This document shows, in pieces, positions 1 to 6,907 of a stretch of 8,985 nucleotides of DNA. Numbering within the stretch: the stretch's first letter is position 1; every line of letters begins with the position of its first letter. Source of the DNA: Bacteroides sp. (GTDB taxonomy: Bacteria; Bacteroidota; Bacteroidia; Bacteroidales; Bacteroidaceae); the NCBI GenBank assembly GCA_019417975.1, contig DYCT01000065.1, forward strand, positions 1 through 8,985. The letters run 5' to 3'. The notes beneath the pieces were generated by a model. The model had not been told where the DNA came from and made no database searches. It saw only the letters and a program-made list of their open reading frames with translations. The position numbers and the translations under genes are program-made.

Positions 1-529
1 CATCGAACATGTGCCCGAAGCATTGATGCGCTACAACGACACACAAGCCCACGAAGTGCTAATCGGTGAAAAAATATTCAATGAGAATGAGCTGAAAAGC
101 CGTATCGAAGTAGAGCTGGAAAAATACACCAAGAAGATTCAAATCGAAAGCCGTGTATTGGGCGATTTGGCTATCAACCACATTGTTCCCACCGCTGTGA
201 TGTATCAAAACCGCTTGCTTGAAAACCTACGCGGACTGCGTGAAATATTCTCGCCCGAAGAATATGAAGAGCTCAGCCAAGACCGAAAAGAGTTGGTACG
301 CGAAATTTCACACCGTGTCACAGCCATCAAGCAATTGGTGAAAGAAATGACCGAAGCCCGCAAAGTAGCCAACCACTTAGAGTGTCAAGAAGCCAAAGCT
401 TTTTCTTACGACGAACATGTACGCCCATATCTTGAAGAGATACGCGACCACATAGACCATTTGGAAATGGAAGTGGACGATGAAATCTGGCCACTCCCCA
501 AATATCGCGAGCTCCTATTCACCAAATAA
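1..529 (+). CDS. glnN: Glutamine synthetase type III, C-terminal part (5' end outside window)
   Basis: The reading frame is open from base 2 and ends at TAA 527-529, giving about 175 residues of a protein that in this family is usually about 730 residues long. The visible part is the C-terminal helical region typical of GSIII. It contains the stretch VLGDLAINHIVPTA, where residues near the end of the catalytic domain pass into long charged helices, and it ends with WPLPKYRELLF. GSIII makes glutamine from glutamate, ammonia and ATP in the cytoplasm and is the main ammonium-assimilating enzyme type of Bacteroides. The catalytic residues lie upstream and cannot be checked. A GTG at 11 is internal coding sequence and not a start, because the frame continues upstream with family-like residues. 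A strong terminator follows directly, so the gene is probably not co-transcribed with the regulator gene downstream. Confidence 0.93.
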   Translation, partial: IEHVPEALMRYNDTQAHEVLIGEKIFNENELKSRIEVELEKYTKKIQIESRVLGDLAINHIVPTAVMYQNRLLENLRGLREIFSPEEYEELSQDRKELVREISHRVTAIKQLVKEMTEARKVANHLECQEAKAFSYDEHVRPYLEEIRDHIDHLEMEVDDEIWPLPKYRELLFTK

Positions 530-545
530 TGCAAAATCAAATTGG

Positions 546-583
546 AAAAGGATAGTCACTGACAGCAGGACTATCCTTTTTTT
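546..583 (+). terminator. Intrinsic terminator of glnN
   Basis: A 12-bp perfect stem pairs 546-557 (AAAAGGATAGTC) with 569-580 (GACTATCCTTTT). The 11-nt loop can itself pair CTG with CAG. The right arm runs into seven consecutive T (577-583). It starts 17 bp after the glnN stop codon. Confidence 0.92.
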
Positions 584-649
584 GCATAGAATTTTCTCTC
601 TTTTGATTAATTTATGCCCTAACAAGATACAACATTGCACATTTATTCT

Positions 650-657
650 TATTTTTG
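650..657 (+). promoter_or_regulatory. Candidate -7 box of the Crp-like regulator gene
   Basis: TATTTTTG matches the Bacteroidetes -7 consensus TAnnTTTG and lies 28 bp before the ATG at 686, so the leader would be about 20 nt. No clear TTTG -33 element sits at the usual spacing of about 19-20 bp; the nearest TTG (635-637) is too close. The preceding glnN terminator makes a promoter in this gap likely, but the exact site is tentative. Confidence 0.5.
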
Positions 658-685
658 TGCTGTATAACACGGTTCTAAAGCATAA

Positions 686-1387
686 ATGGCAAAGAAAGAA
701 ATCTCTGAAACAGAAATATTGGGAAGCATTTCCAATTTATGGACACCTTTAACTCAAGAGCAAAGGGACCTGCTTTCAAAAAACTTTACAGTGCAGAAAT
801 ATAAAAAAAATGAGACTATCTACTGTGAAGGTGAAAAGCCTACACACCTGATGTGTCTGCTCAATGGTAAAGTAAAAATCTACAAAGACGGTGTAGGAGG
901 ACGTAGCCAAATCATACGTATGGTGAAACCGGTTGAATACTTTGGCTATAGAGCCCACTTCGCTCAAGAAAACTATGTAACGGCCGCAGCTGCTTTCGAA
1001 CCTTCTACCCTCTGCCTCATTCCCCTAAAAATCATTACAGATTTAATCAAGGAAAATAACGACCTGGCATGGTTCTTTATCCGGGAGCTATCGATAGACT
1101 TGGGTATAGCCGATGAACGTACCGTAAATCTGACCCAAAAACACATCCGTGGCCGTTTGGCGGAATCACTGCTTTTCCTTAAAGAAAGCTATGGTTTGGA
1201 GGAAGACCAGTCTACCCTTAGCATCTATCTTTCGCGCGAGGATTTAGCCAACTTGTCTAACATGACAACAAGTAATGCCATTCGTACTTTATCCAATTTT
1301 GCCACCGAAAAGCTCATTGCCATCGACGGTCGTAAAATTAAAATCATCGACGAAGAAAGGCTAAAGAAAATCAGCAAAATCGGTTAA
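686..1387 (+). CDS. Crp/Fnr-family transcriptional regulator, likely Cur (BT4338)-type
   Basis: This 233-residue protein has a cyclic-nucleotide-binding-like beta-barrel at about residues 20-130, a dimerisation helix at about 125-165 and a Crp-type winged helix-turn-helix at about 182-222 (SREDLANLSNMTTSNAIRTL). It should act as a DNA-binding dimer. The phosphate-cassette residues that contact cAMP in E. coli CRP (GE and RS) are replaced by FGYR (86-89) and YVT (97-99), so cAMP is an unlikely ligand. In the recognition helix the Arg equivalent to CRP R185 is kept (R200), while the R180 and E181 positions are T and S. From memory, B. thetaiotaomicron BT4338 (Cur), a master regulator of carbohydrate use, lies beside a GSIII gene (BT4339), which fits this arrangement; orthology is inference. 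The ATG at 686 has no Shine-Dalgarno but an A-rich leader, normal for Bacteroidetes. It probably leads an operon with prmA and the transporter gene. Confidence 0.88.
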   Translation: MAKKEISETEILGSISNLWTPLTQEQRDLLSKNFTVQKYKKNETIYCEGEKPTHLMCLLNGKVKIYKDGVGGRSQIIRMVKPVEYFGYRAHFAQENYVTAAAAFEPSTLCLIPLKIITDLIKENNDLAWFFIRELSIDLGIADERTVNLTQKHIRGRLAESLLFLKESYGLEEDQSTLSIYLSREDLANLSNMTTSNAIRTLSNFATEKLIAIDGRKIKIIDEERLKKISKIG

Positions 1388-1414
1388 CAACCTCTCATTA
1401 TAAAACGATTAGAT

Positions 1415-2257
1415 ATGAAATACCTGGAAGTGTCTCTTACCGCCCAGCCTTGCAACGAAACCATCACCGATGTGCTGGCTGCTGTATTGGGCGAAATCGG
1501 TTTCGATAGTTTTGTCAATTCTGAAGAAGGAATTCTGGCCTATATCCAGCAAACGCTGTTTGATGAGTCTGCACTAAAAACAGTATTGGGAACATTCCCC
1601 CTGCCGGATACAACCATCAGCTATACCGTTCATGACACCGAGGATAAGGATTGGAATGAAGAGTGGGAGAAAAACTATTTCCAACCCATCGTCATCGACA
1701 ACCGTTGTGTCATCCACAGTACTTTCCACAAGGATGTGCCTCAGGCAGAATACGATATTGTCATCAATCCGCAAATGGCTTTCGGAACAGGACACCATCA
1801 GACTACCAGCCTCATCCTAAACGAATTGCTGAATGCTGACCTGAAAGACAAATCGGTACTCGACATGGGTTGCGGTACTTCCATCCTGGCCATCCTCGCT
1901 TCGATGCGTGGAGCCAATCCTGTGACGGCCATCGACATAGACGACTGGTGTGTGGAAAACTCGAAGGACAATGCCCGTCTGAATCATATCAACAATATCC
2001 AAATAGAATTGGGATGCGCCGACTCGTTGGCCGGACGCCAACCGTTCGATATTATCATCGCCAACATCAACCGCAACATTCTGCTGGCTGATATGCAGGC
2101 CTACGTAAAAGTAATGCATCCGGGTTCCGACTTGTTTATCAGCGGTTTCTATACAGAAGACATCCCTGTGCTGAGAGCCGAAGCCGAACGCCTTGGTCTG
2201 CATTTCGTACACTCTTACCAGAAAGACAATTGGGCTGACGTAAAGTTCACTTTATGA
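1415..2257 (+). CDS. prmA: Ribosomal protein L11 methyltransferase
   Basis: PrmA uses S-adenosylmethionine to methylate ribosomal protein L11 in the cytoplasm. The 280-residue length is close to the E. coli enzyme (about 293). An N-terminal substrate-recognition domain covers about residues 1-75 and includes the GEIGFDSF segment. A linker follows with DWNEEWEKNYFQP (79-91). The Rossmann-type methyltransferase domain then carries the family hallmark PQMAFGTGHHQTT (119-131), SAM motif I LDMGCGTSIL (149-158), the acidic residue D174 in TAIDID, and the ANINRNIL motif (216-223) in place of NPPY. Motif I reads GCGTS rather than the commoner GTGSG, a small variation. The gene begins 27 bp after the regulator stop codon with no terminator between, and its stop codon overlaps the next start codon. 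PrmA is dispensable in E. coli, and its link to the neighbours is probably only transcriptional. Confidence 0.95.
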   Translation: MKYLEVSLTAQPCNETITDVLAAVLGEIGFDSFVNSEEGILAYIQQTLFDESALKTVLGTFPLPDTTISYTVHDTEDKDWNEEWEKNYFQPIVIDNRCVIHSTFHKDVPQAEYDIVINPQMAFGTGHHQTTSLILNELLNADLKDKSVLDMGCGTSILAILASMRGANPVTAIDIDDWCVENSKDNARLNHINNIQIELGCADSLAGRQPFDIIIANINRNILLADMQAYVKVMHPGSDLFISGFYTEDIPVLRAEAERLGLHFVHSYQKDNWADVKFTL

Positions 2258-3555
2258 TTCTCCAACTCATTTTCGTATTTGTCGCTATCGTCGTAGGCGC
2301 TCGCTTAGGCGGTATCGGTCTGGGAGTGACAGGAGGCTTAGGCCTTGCCGTGCTGACGTTTGTTTTCGGTCTGGAACCAACCTCTCCACCCATTGATGTG
2401 ATGCTGATGATTGCAGCTGTGATAGCAGCTGCCTCATGTATGCAAGCAGCCGGCGGTTTGGACTATCTGGTACGCCTGGCCGAACGCATGTTGCGACGCC
2501 ATCCTGCACATATCACCCTGTTGGCTCCTATCGTCACCTACACCTTTACTTTTTTGGCAGGAACAGGCCATGTCGCCTATTCGGTACTGCCGGTCATTGC
2601 AGAGGTAGCACGCGAAACCCGTATCCGCCCCGAACGGCCTTTAGGCATCGCTGTAATAGCCTCCCAACAAGCCATCACCGCAAGCCCTATCTCGGCTGCA
2701 ACCGTTGCCCTGCTTGCTATGCTGTCGGGTAGCGGTATCACGCTTTTCGATATACTTAAAATCTGCATCCCAGCCACGCTGACAGGTGTATTGGCAGGTG
2801 CTCTCTTCTCCCTGAAAAAAGGGAAAGAACTGGATGAAGACCCGGAATACCTCCACCGCCTGGCAGAAAGACAGCTGGAACAACCCACCGATGAAATCGG
2901 CGCTGCCACACATCCATCCGGAAAAGCCCGACTTTCCGTCCTTTTCTTCTTAATCGCTACGCTACTCATCGTATGCTTCGGCTCTTTCCCCAGCCTACGC
3001 CCTACCTTCGGAGACACCACTTTAGGAATGCCTATTCTTATTGAAATACTGATGCTTTCGACGGCTGCCCTCATCCTATTGCTAACCCATACCGGTGGAA
3101 ATAAGGCGGCTCAAGGCAGTATCTTCACAGCCGGTATGCAAGCCGTGATAGCCATATTCGGTATTGCCTGGATGGGAGATACATTTATCAACGGAAATCT
3201 GACTGAACTGACTGCTTCCATTCAAGGCACAGTAACCCAATGGCCCTGGCTCTTCGGACTGGCTCTCTTCATCATGTCTATTTTGTTATACAGTCAGGCT
3301 GCTACCGTACGCGCCGTCATGCCTTTAGGAATAGCCTTAGGACTGTCGCCCATGCTCCTTATTGCGCTTTTCCCTGCTGTAAACGGTTATTTCTTCATCC
3401 CCAACTACCCCACTATGGTGGCTGCAATCAATTTCGACCGTACCGGTACAACCCATATCGGCAAATGGGTACTAAACCATTCGTTTATGATGCCTGGTCT
3501 GGTTAGTACAATCACCGCATTGGCCATGGGACTGCTACTGATTAGCATCCTGTAA
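2254..3555 (+). CDS. dcuB: Anaerobic C4-dicarboxylate transporter, DcuA/DcuB family
   Basis: This 433-residue inner-membrane protein resembles E. coli DcuB (446) from end to end. Shared signatures include GARLGGIGLG near the N-terminus, PPIDVML (45-51), QAAGGLDYL (64-72), GTGHVAYSVLP (103-113), IRPERP (124-129), ASPISAATVALLAML (143-157) and, near the C-terminus, FDRTGTTHIG followed by NHSF. Dcu carriers exchange fumarate, malate or aspartate for succinate during anaerobic fumarate respiration; in a Bacteroides-type cell, which makes succinate, succinate efflux is a plausible role. A charged loop at about 187-225 separates two hydrophobic halves. The ATG overlaps the prmA stop codon (ATGA, 2254-2257), a sign of translational coupling. 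DcuA and DcuB cannot be told apart with certainty, so the symbol follows overall resemblance. Confidence 0.92.
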   Translation: MILQLIFVFVAIVVGARLGGIGLGVTGGLGLAVLTFVFGLEPTSPPIDVMLMIAAVIAAASCMQAAGGLDYLVRLAERMLRRHPAHITLLAPIVTYTFTFLAGTGHVAYSVLPVIAEVARETRIRPERPLGIAVIASQQAITASPISAATVALLAMLSGSGITLFDILKICIPATLTGVLAGALFSLKKGKELDEDPEYLHRLAERQLEQPTDEIGAATHPSGKARLSVLFFLIATLLIVCFGSFPSLRPTFGDTTLGMPILIEILMLSTAALILLLTHTGGNKAAQGSIFTAGMQAVIAIFGIAWMGDTFINGNLTELTASIQGTVTQWPWLFGLALFIMSILLYSQAATVRAVMPLGIALGLSPMLLIALFPAVNGYFFIPNYPTMVAAINFDRTGTTHIGKWVLNHSFMMPGLVSTITALAMGLLLISIL

Positions 3556-3590
3556 AAATACGACTGCCTGCTAATAAAAACAGCATAAGA

Positions 3591-3636
3591 AAAGCCCTAT
3601 CCGCAATACTGTTTCCAACATTGCGAATAGGGCTTT
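3591..3636. terminator. Bidirectional terminator between convergent genes
   Basis: AAAGCCCTAT (3591-3600) pairs with ATAGGGCTTT (3627-3636). The stem continues with CGCAAT (3602-3607) against ATTGCG (3620-3625) past one C/A mismatch, leaving a 12-nt loop. On the - strand the stem runs into TTTTCTTA, a fair U-tract for the GH84 gene. On the + strand only CTTTAAG follows, so termination of the dcuB transcript may be weaker. Confidence 0.82.
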
Positions 3637-3665
3637 AAGTTACCTCTTCAAAAGAGATGCTAAAA

Positions 3666-6236
3666 TCACTGAGCTATCACCTCATACACTTCTACAGTGC
3701 CTTCTAACTGCACTTTTACAGCATTGGGCACAAGCGGAAACTCAACGTAGGAAGCAGTGACCAATTTCCGACTTAAAACTGTGCCATCGGCACTGTACTG
3801 ACAAAGCTGAACCGGAGCATCCGAAGCAATATTTCCCAGCAAGAATATGTATTTCTGCACATCGGGCTGAATCTCGAACAAGAGCACCCCACGATTGACA
3901 TAAGCAGTACTCAATCGGCTATCGAAAGCTGCCAATGCCTGTTGGGGGTCAGAAGCTTCTATCTTGAAGTTCATATCCTCCAAACGAATAGGATTGATTT
4001 GGAACGTCCGCACAGCTGCATAGTTGGTACGTGCAGACTCCAACCGACGCAGACGTACATAACGCGCCTTTACCGGTTCTCCTTTCCAACGGATTTCATA
4101 TTGCTGCTGCATATCGTCCAGCAAAGGTTGCCACTGATTTCCATCGGTAGAAACCTCCAATACGGCATGGTCGAAATAGTCGACATCGTCCACTGAGTTA
4201 CGACCTTGCAGGATTGTAATATCTCTCACATCGCGCACTGCGCGAAGGTCTACTCCTATCCAAGCGTCTGCCCGCTGTGGCATACCCGAAGTGTAATGTG
4301 TCTCATCATCTCCATCAAGCATCAACTTCACCTGCATGGTACGAGCAGTACTGAAAGAGCCGATTCCCTTATATTCCATCGGCACCTCGCCGGTCAGTTT
4401 TTGAAAGAAGCCAAAAGCCATATCGTCCATCGCATTCTCATAGAAAGGCTGCAACTTCATGGTACCCGACTTATGTGCTTCGTAGTTTTTCCGGCCTTCT
4501 TCGCTCATCAGGTTATCGACATAATTATTCCAAAATGCTGCATTATCGCGTCCATCGCGATAAATACGTGCCAAATCAATCCCCCGCTTTCCGCGTGTAC
4601 CCAACTTGCCAAACTCAACAAGCCACGGACGAAGTTCTTTCAACAAAGCCTTGTTCTCACATCCCTTTTCAATCTGGGCCGGTGTACGCTCCACCTTATC
4701 GTATTCGTTCCACAAAGCCTGTGCCTGCAACTCATCCCACTCACCAATACGGAATGTCTTGGTCTCCCATGATTCATCCCGACGGTATCCGTTTTCGGTA
4801 TCGCACGAATGAATGGCAAAAGTACGATAAGCCTCATACGCCTGTGGCATCATCACCTCCAGACCACGTTCCCAGTTATCAATCGGATTATAAGCTGCTA
4901 CATTCCATGCATAATCGGCTACACCATAAATACCTAATTTAGAAGCCTCGCCATGCTCCATCGGATTGCTGACAATGCCACACAAATCGGTATCGGTAAG
5001 CGAAGTATCCAACCCGTAGACAGGTCCCTGCATCAAGATATGGCGGGCATAATCGGTCACAGGGAAATTCCACCAATAAAAGCCGGGACGCTTAATACGC
5101 TGATTCAGCCAGCTCATCGTGTCCTTAGTCAAATCGCTACACACCACATCACCGGTCCAGAACACTTTGATAGCTGGGTCGAGAGTCTGACCATAGATAG
5201 CCAAACTACCCTGAGGAGTAGGATTGGCCCAAAGACGGGAATAATCGGTAGGACAAACAATCAAGGAAGCAACATCGCCCTTCGCTTTCACAAAATCACC
5301 ACTCAAGCGATTCAGCAATTCCACCTGACGATGCGGATTGGCTCCTTCACCGGAAATATCATCAAAGAAAAGCGCAAAAGAACGTACTCCTAAATCGTAC
5401 ATCCAATTGAATTTCTGCACAAGATTCTGATAATCTTCTTCATTCCATTTGATATCCTGTCCGGGATGAATAGCCCACACAAAGTCCACCCGATTGCGCT
5501 TACAAGCCTCTATCAACTCAACGATATGCTTAGCCTCTTCTTTCGGATAAGGTAAACGCCAGTTCGGACAACTATGGTAAGGGTCGTCTTTAGGTCCATA
5601 GAGGTAAACATTCATTTTATATTTTCCATAGCTATCAATGAGCGACATACGTACCTGATGCGACCATGGTGTACCGTAAAAACCCTCTACCACACCCCGG
5701 TTTGGCAAATCGGGATAATCGTTTATCGTAAGGCAAGGAAGATTTCCGGAAGATGAAGCGGCACTCTCCAACAATTCGCGCAACGTTTGCAACCCATAGA
5801 AAGCCCCACGTTCATCATACCCTAAAACACAGATACCCTTAGGAGTAACTTGCAGAGAATAAGCTCCGGAAACGGCTTTTACGCCCTGACGAACAGCTTT
5901 TCGGGCATCAAAATCGATGATCAGACGTACTCCTTTCTTATTAAGCGACAAGAAATCGAGATTCTCGGTAAAACACTGTTTTTTGTCTTGCACAGCAAAG
6001 CCAGAAGCAATGCGAAGTGAAGCACTCTTTTCAACCAATCGCAAGTCGTGTGGGACCGGATTTATCTTTATACTCTGCCGATTGTTTTTTTGTCCGGGCA
6101 CGGCCCATACGTCCTGCGATTCAGAACGTTGACTATTTAAATCGAATTCGGTGTCTTGTGCATACAAGCCGGCATAGCCGCATAGGCAAGCCACCATCGT
6201 AATTATTCTCTTTGTGCGATTCTTCATTGCTATCAT
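3666..6236 (-). CDS. Secreted GH84 beta-N-acetylglucosaminidase (O-GlcNAcase-like)
   Basis: This 856-residue protein should remove terminal beta-linked GlcNAc by substrate-assisted catalysis. Residues 1-26 form a signal peptide (basic start, hydrophobic core, probable cleavage after GLYA), so it acts in the periplasm or on the surface. A GH20b/NAGidase N-terminal fold covers about 58-175. The GH84 barrel (about 178-465) begins GVVEGFYGTPW and holds the catalytic Asp pair D292-D293 in FFDDISGEG. Substrate-pocket residues known from Bacteroides O-GlcNAcase are kept: K216 in YGPKDDPYH, Y332, TGD (361-363), N390 and D395. A helical region (about 480-635), an F5/8-type/CBM32-like domain (about 625-750) and a further beta domain (about 752-856) follow, making it longer than the 737-residue BT_4395 enzyme. 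M4 is an alternative start. The gene stands alone behind its own promoter, without SusC/SusD genes in view. Host mucin-type glycans or glycoproteins are plausible substrates; this is inference. Confidence 0.93.
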   Translation of the reverse strand: MIAMKNRTKRIITMVACLCGYAGLYAQDTEFDLNSQRSESQDVWAVPGQKNNRQSIKINPVPHDLRLVEKSASLRIASGFAVQDKKQCFTENLDFLSLNKKGVRLIIDFDARKAVRQGVKAVSGAYSLQVTPKGICVLGYDERGAFYGLQTLRELLESAASSSGNLPCLTINDYPDLPNRGVVEGFYGTPWSHQVRMSLIDSYGKYKMNVYLYGPKDDPYHSCPNWRLPYPKEEAKHIVELIEACKRNRVDFVWAIHPGQDIKWNEEDYQNLVQKFNWMYDLGVRSFALFFDDISGEGANPHRQVELLNRLSGDFVKAKGDVASLIVCPTDYSRLWANPTPQGSLAIYGQTLDPAIKVFWTGDVVCSDLTKDTMSWLNQRIKRPGFYWWNFPVTDYARHILMQGPVYGLDTSLTDTDLCGIVSNPMEHGEASKLGIYGVADYAWNVAAYNPIDNWERGLEVMMPQAYEAYRTFAIHSCDTENGYRRDESWETKTFRIGEWDELQAQALWNEYDKVERTPAQIEKGCENKALLKELRPWLVEFGKLGTRGKRGIDLARIYRDGRDNAAFWNNYVDNLMSEEGRKNYEAHKSGTMKLQPFYENAMDDMAFGFFQKLTGEVPMEYKGIGSFSTARTMQVKLMLDGDDETHYTSGMPQRADAWIGVDLRAVRDVRDITILQGRNSVDDVDYFDHAVLEVSTDGNQWQPLLDDMQQQYEIRWKGEPVKARYVRLRRLESARTNYAAVRTFQINPIRLEDMNFKIEASDPQQALAAFDSRLSTAYVNRGVLLFEIQPDVQKYIFLLGNIASDAPVQLCQYSADGTVLSRKLVTASYVEFPLVPNAVKVQLEGTVEVYEVIAQ

Positions 6237-6265
6237 TGAACAGTTGGTTTTAAGGTTTTAGAAAG

Positions 6266-6296
6266 CAAAGATAAAAATTATCGGAAAACAAACCAA
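6266..6296 (-). promoter_or_regulatory. Bacteroidetes-type promoter of the GH84 gene
   Basis: Read on the - strand, TATCTTTG (6273-6266) matches the -7 consensus TAnnTTTG exactly, and TTGG (6296-6293) lies 19 bp upstream as a -33 element. The expected transcript start is about 20-25 nt before the ATG at 6236. No Shine-Dalgarno is present in the short leader. Confidence 0.68.
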
Positions 6297-6320
6297 GTGA
6301 AGCCCGGCAATCAAAATGTG

Positions 6321-6375
6321 TAAAAAACCAAAGCAGGCCGACTTACTCCCTAAGAGCAAACCGACCTGCTTTGGT
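6321..6375 (-). terminator. Intrinsic terminator of the HIT gene transcript
   Basis: An 11-bp perfect stem pairs 6327-6337 (ACCAAAGCAGG) with 6365-6375 (CCTGCTTTGGT). The apex can fold further: CTTA (6342-6345) can pair with TAAG (6351-6354). On the - strand the hairpin is followed by six T (complement of 6327-6322). It lies 39 bp beyond the HIT stop codon and insulates the GH84 promoter from upstream transcription. Confidence 0.9.
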
Positions 6376-6414
6376 GCAATGAGTCAATCTCTGTTCTGAC
6401 TCCGGCTTAAGTCT

Positions 6415-6840
6415 TTACAAAGCCTTGCGAATCTGTTCAATCATTTCCTGATATTCCTCGTCCGAAAGATACACCTTACCCGGGTTCATCTGAAAAGTAC
6501 CTCCATAGTCAGGTCCGTCTTCATACTTCGGAGTCAAATGAAAATGCAAATGTGACAGTTTATCAGAATAAGCACCATAATTGATTTTCACGGGTTTGAA
6601 TACCTTATCCATGGCACGTGTCACACGTACGACATCGGCCATAAAAGCATTCCGATTTTCGTCGGACAACTCGAAAAGGTCGTTGACATGGTCTTTGTAA
6701 GCCACCAGACAACGTCCTCGATAGGTCTGTTCTTTAAAAAGGAATACGCGCGATACACTCAACGTAGCAATTTCAATCATCAGGTTATGCAGTGTCTCGT
6801 TATTCTGACAATACAAACAATTCATGGGGTCTGTTCTCAT
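6415..6840 (-). CDS. HIT-family nucleotide hydrolase/transferase-like protein
   Basis: This 141-residue cytoplasmic protein carries the histidine-triad motif as H97-L-H99-F-H101-L, inside SHLHFHLTPK, with H99 in the place of the catalytic nucleophile. The segment GRCLVAYKDHVNDLFELSDE (42-61) is the usual substrate-pocket strand and loop of HIT proteins. An N-terminal CLYC (C8, C11) resembles the zinc-site cysteines found in many bacterial Hint-type proteins. Such enzymes hydrolyse nucleotide phosphoramidates or dinucleoside polyphosphates; the exact substrate is not readable here. The ATG at 6840 is preceded by an A-rich leader rather than a Shine-Dalgarno; M6, just before the CLYC motif, is a possible alternative start. 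The gene lies 67 bp after the antiporter gene, with only a weak hairpin between, and probably shares its transcript. Confidence 0.9.
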   Translation of the reverse strand: MRTDPMNCLYCQNNETLHNLMIEIATLSVSRVFLFKEQTYRGRCLVAYKDHVNDLFELSDENRNAFMADVVRVTRAMDKVFKPVKINYGAYSDKLSHLHFHLTPKYEDGPDYGGTFQMNPGKVYLSDEEYQEMIEQIRKAL

Positions 6841-6880
6841 AACATACTTTTTTTTAAAATTCGACGAGTTAAAAGTAGGC

Positions 6881-6906
6881 TATTCCTCCTCACCCAATGG
6901 GGAATA
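6881..6906 (-). terminator. Weak hairpin between antiporter and HIT genes
   Basis: TATTCCTC (6881-6888) can pair with GGGGAATA (6899-6906), including one wobble pair. On the - strand the run of four T comes only after six other bases, so this is at best a partial terminator or an mRNA 3'-end stabiliser. It may let the HIT gene be read at a lower level than the antiporter gene. Confidence 0.3.
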
Positions 6907-6907
6907 A

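Noticed and set aside
11..529. GTG at 11 as the start of a separate small protein
   Set aside because: The frame is open upstream to the window edge and the sequence fits the interior of type III glutamine synthetase.
480..752. A 90-codon + strand frame bridging glnN and the regulator gene
   Set aside because: It overlaps the glnN tail, runs through the glnN terminator and into the regulator start, and the protein is low-complexity and unlike any family I know.
1388..1414. Possible promoter or regulatory site between the regulator gene and prmA
   Set aside because: The 27-bp gap contains no TAnnTTTG element and no hairpin; it looks like a simple intra-operon spacer.
2577..3074. A 165-codon open frame on the - strand inside the transporter gene
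   Set aside because: The + strand frame matches DcuB along its full length. The antisense frame is Ser/Arg-rich without any family signature, as expected of a shadow.
4206..4772. A 188-codon open frame on the + strand inside the GH84 gene
   Set aside because: It lies antisense to a strongly conserved catalytic gene, has a Cys/His/Ile-rich composition with no recognisable family, and shows no promoter or start context of its own.
6177..6236. Possible lipoprotein signal in the GH84 N-terminus (Cys17 after MVA)
   Set aside because: The -3 position is Met rather than Leu/Val/Ile, and the hydrophobic stretch continues past the Cys to a better signal peptidase I site after GLYA.
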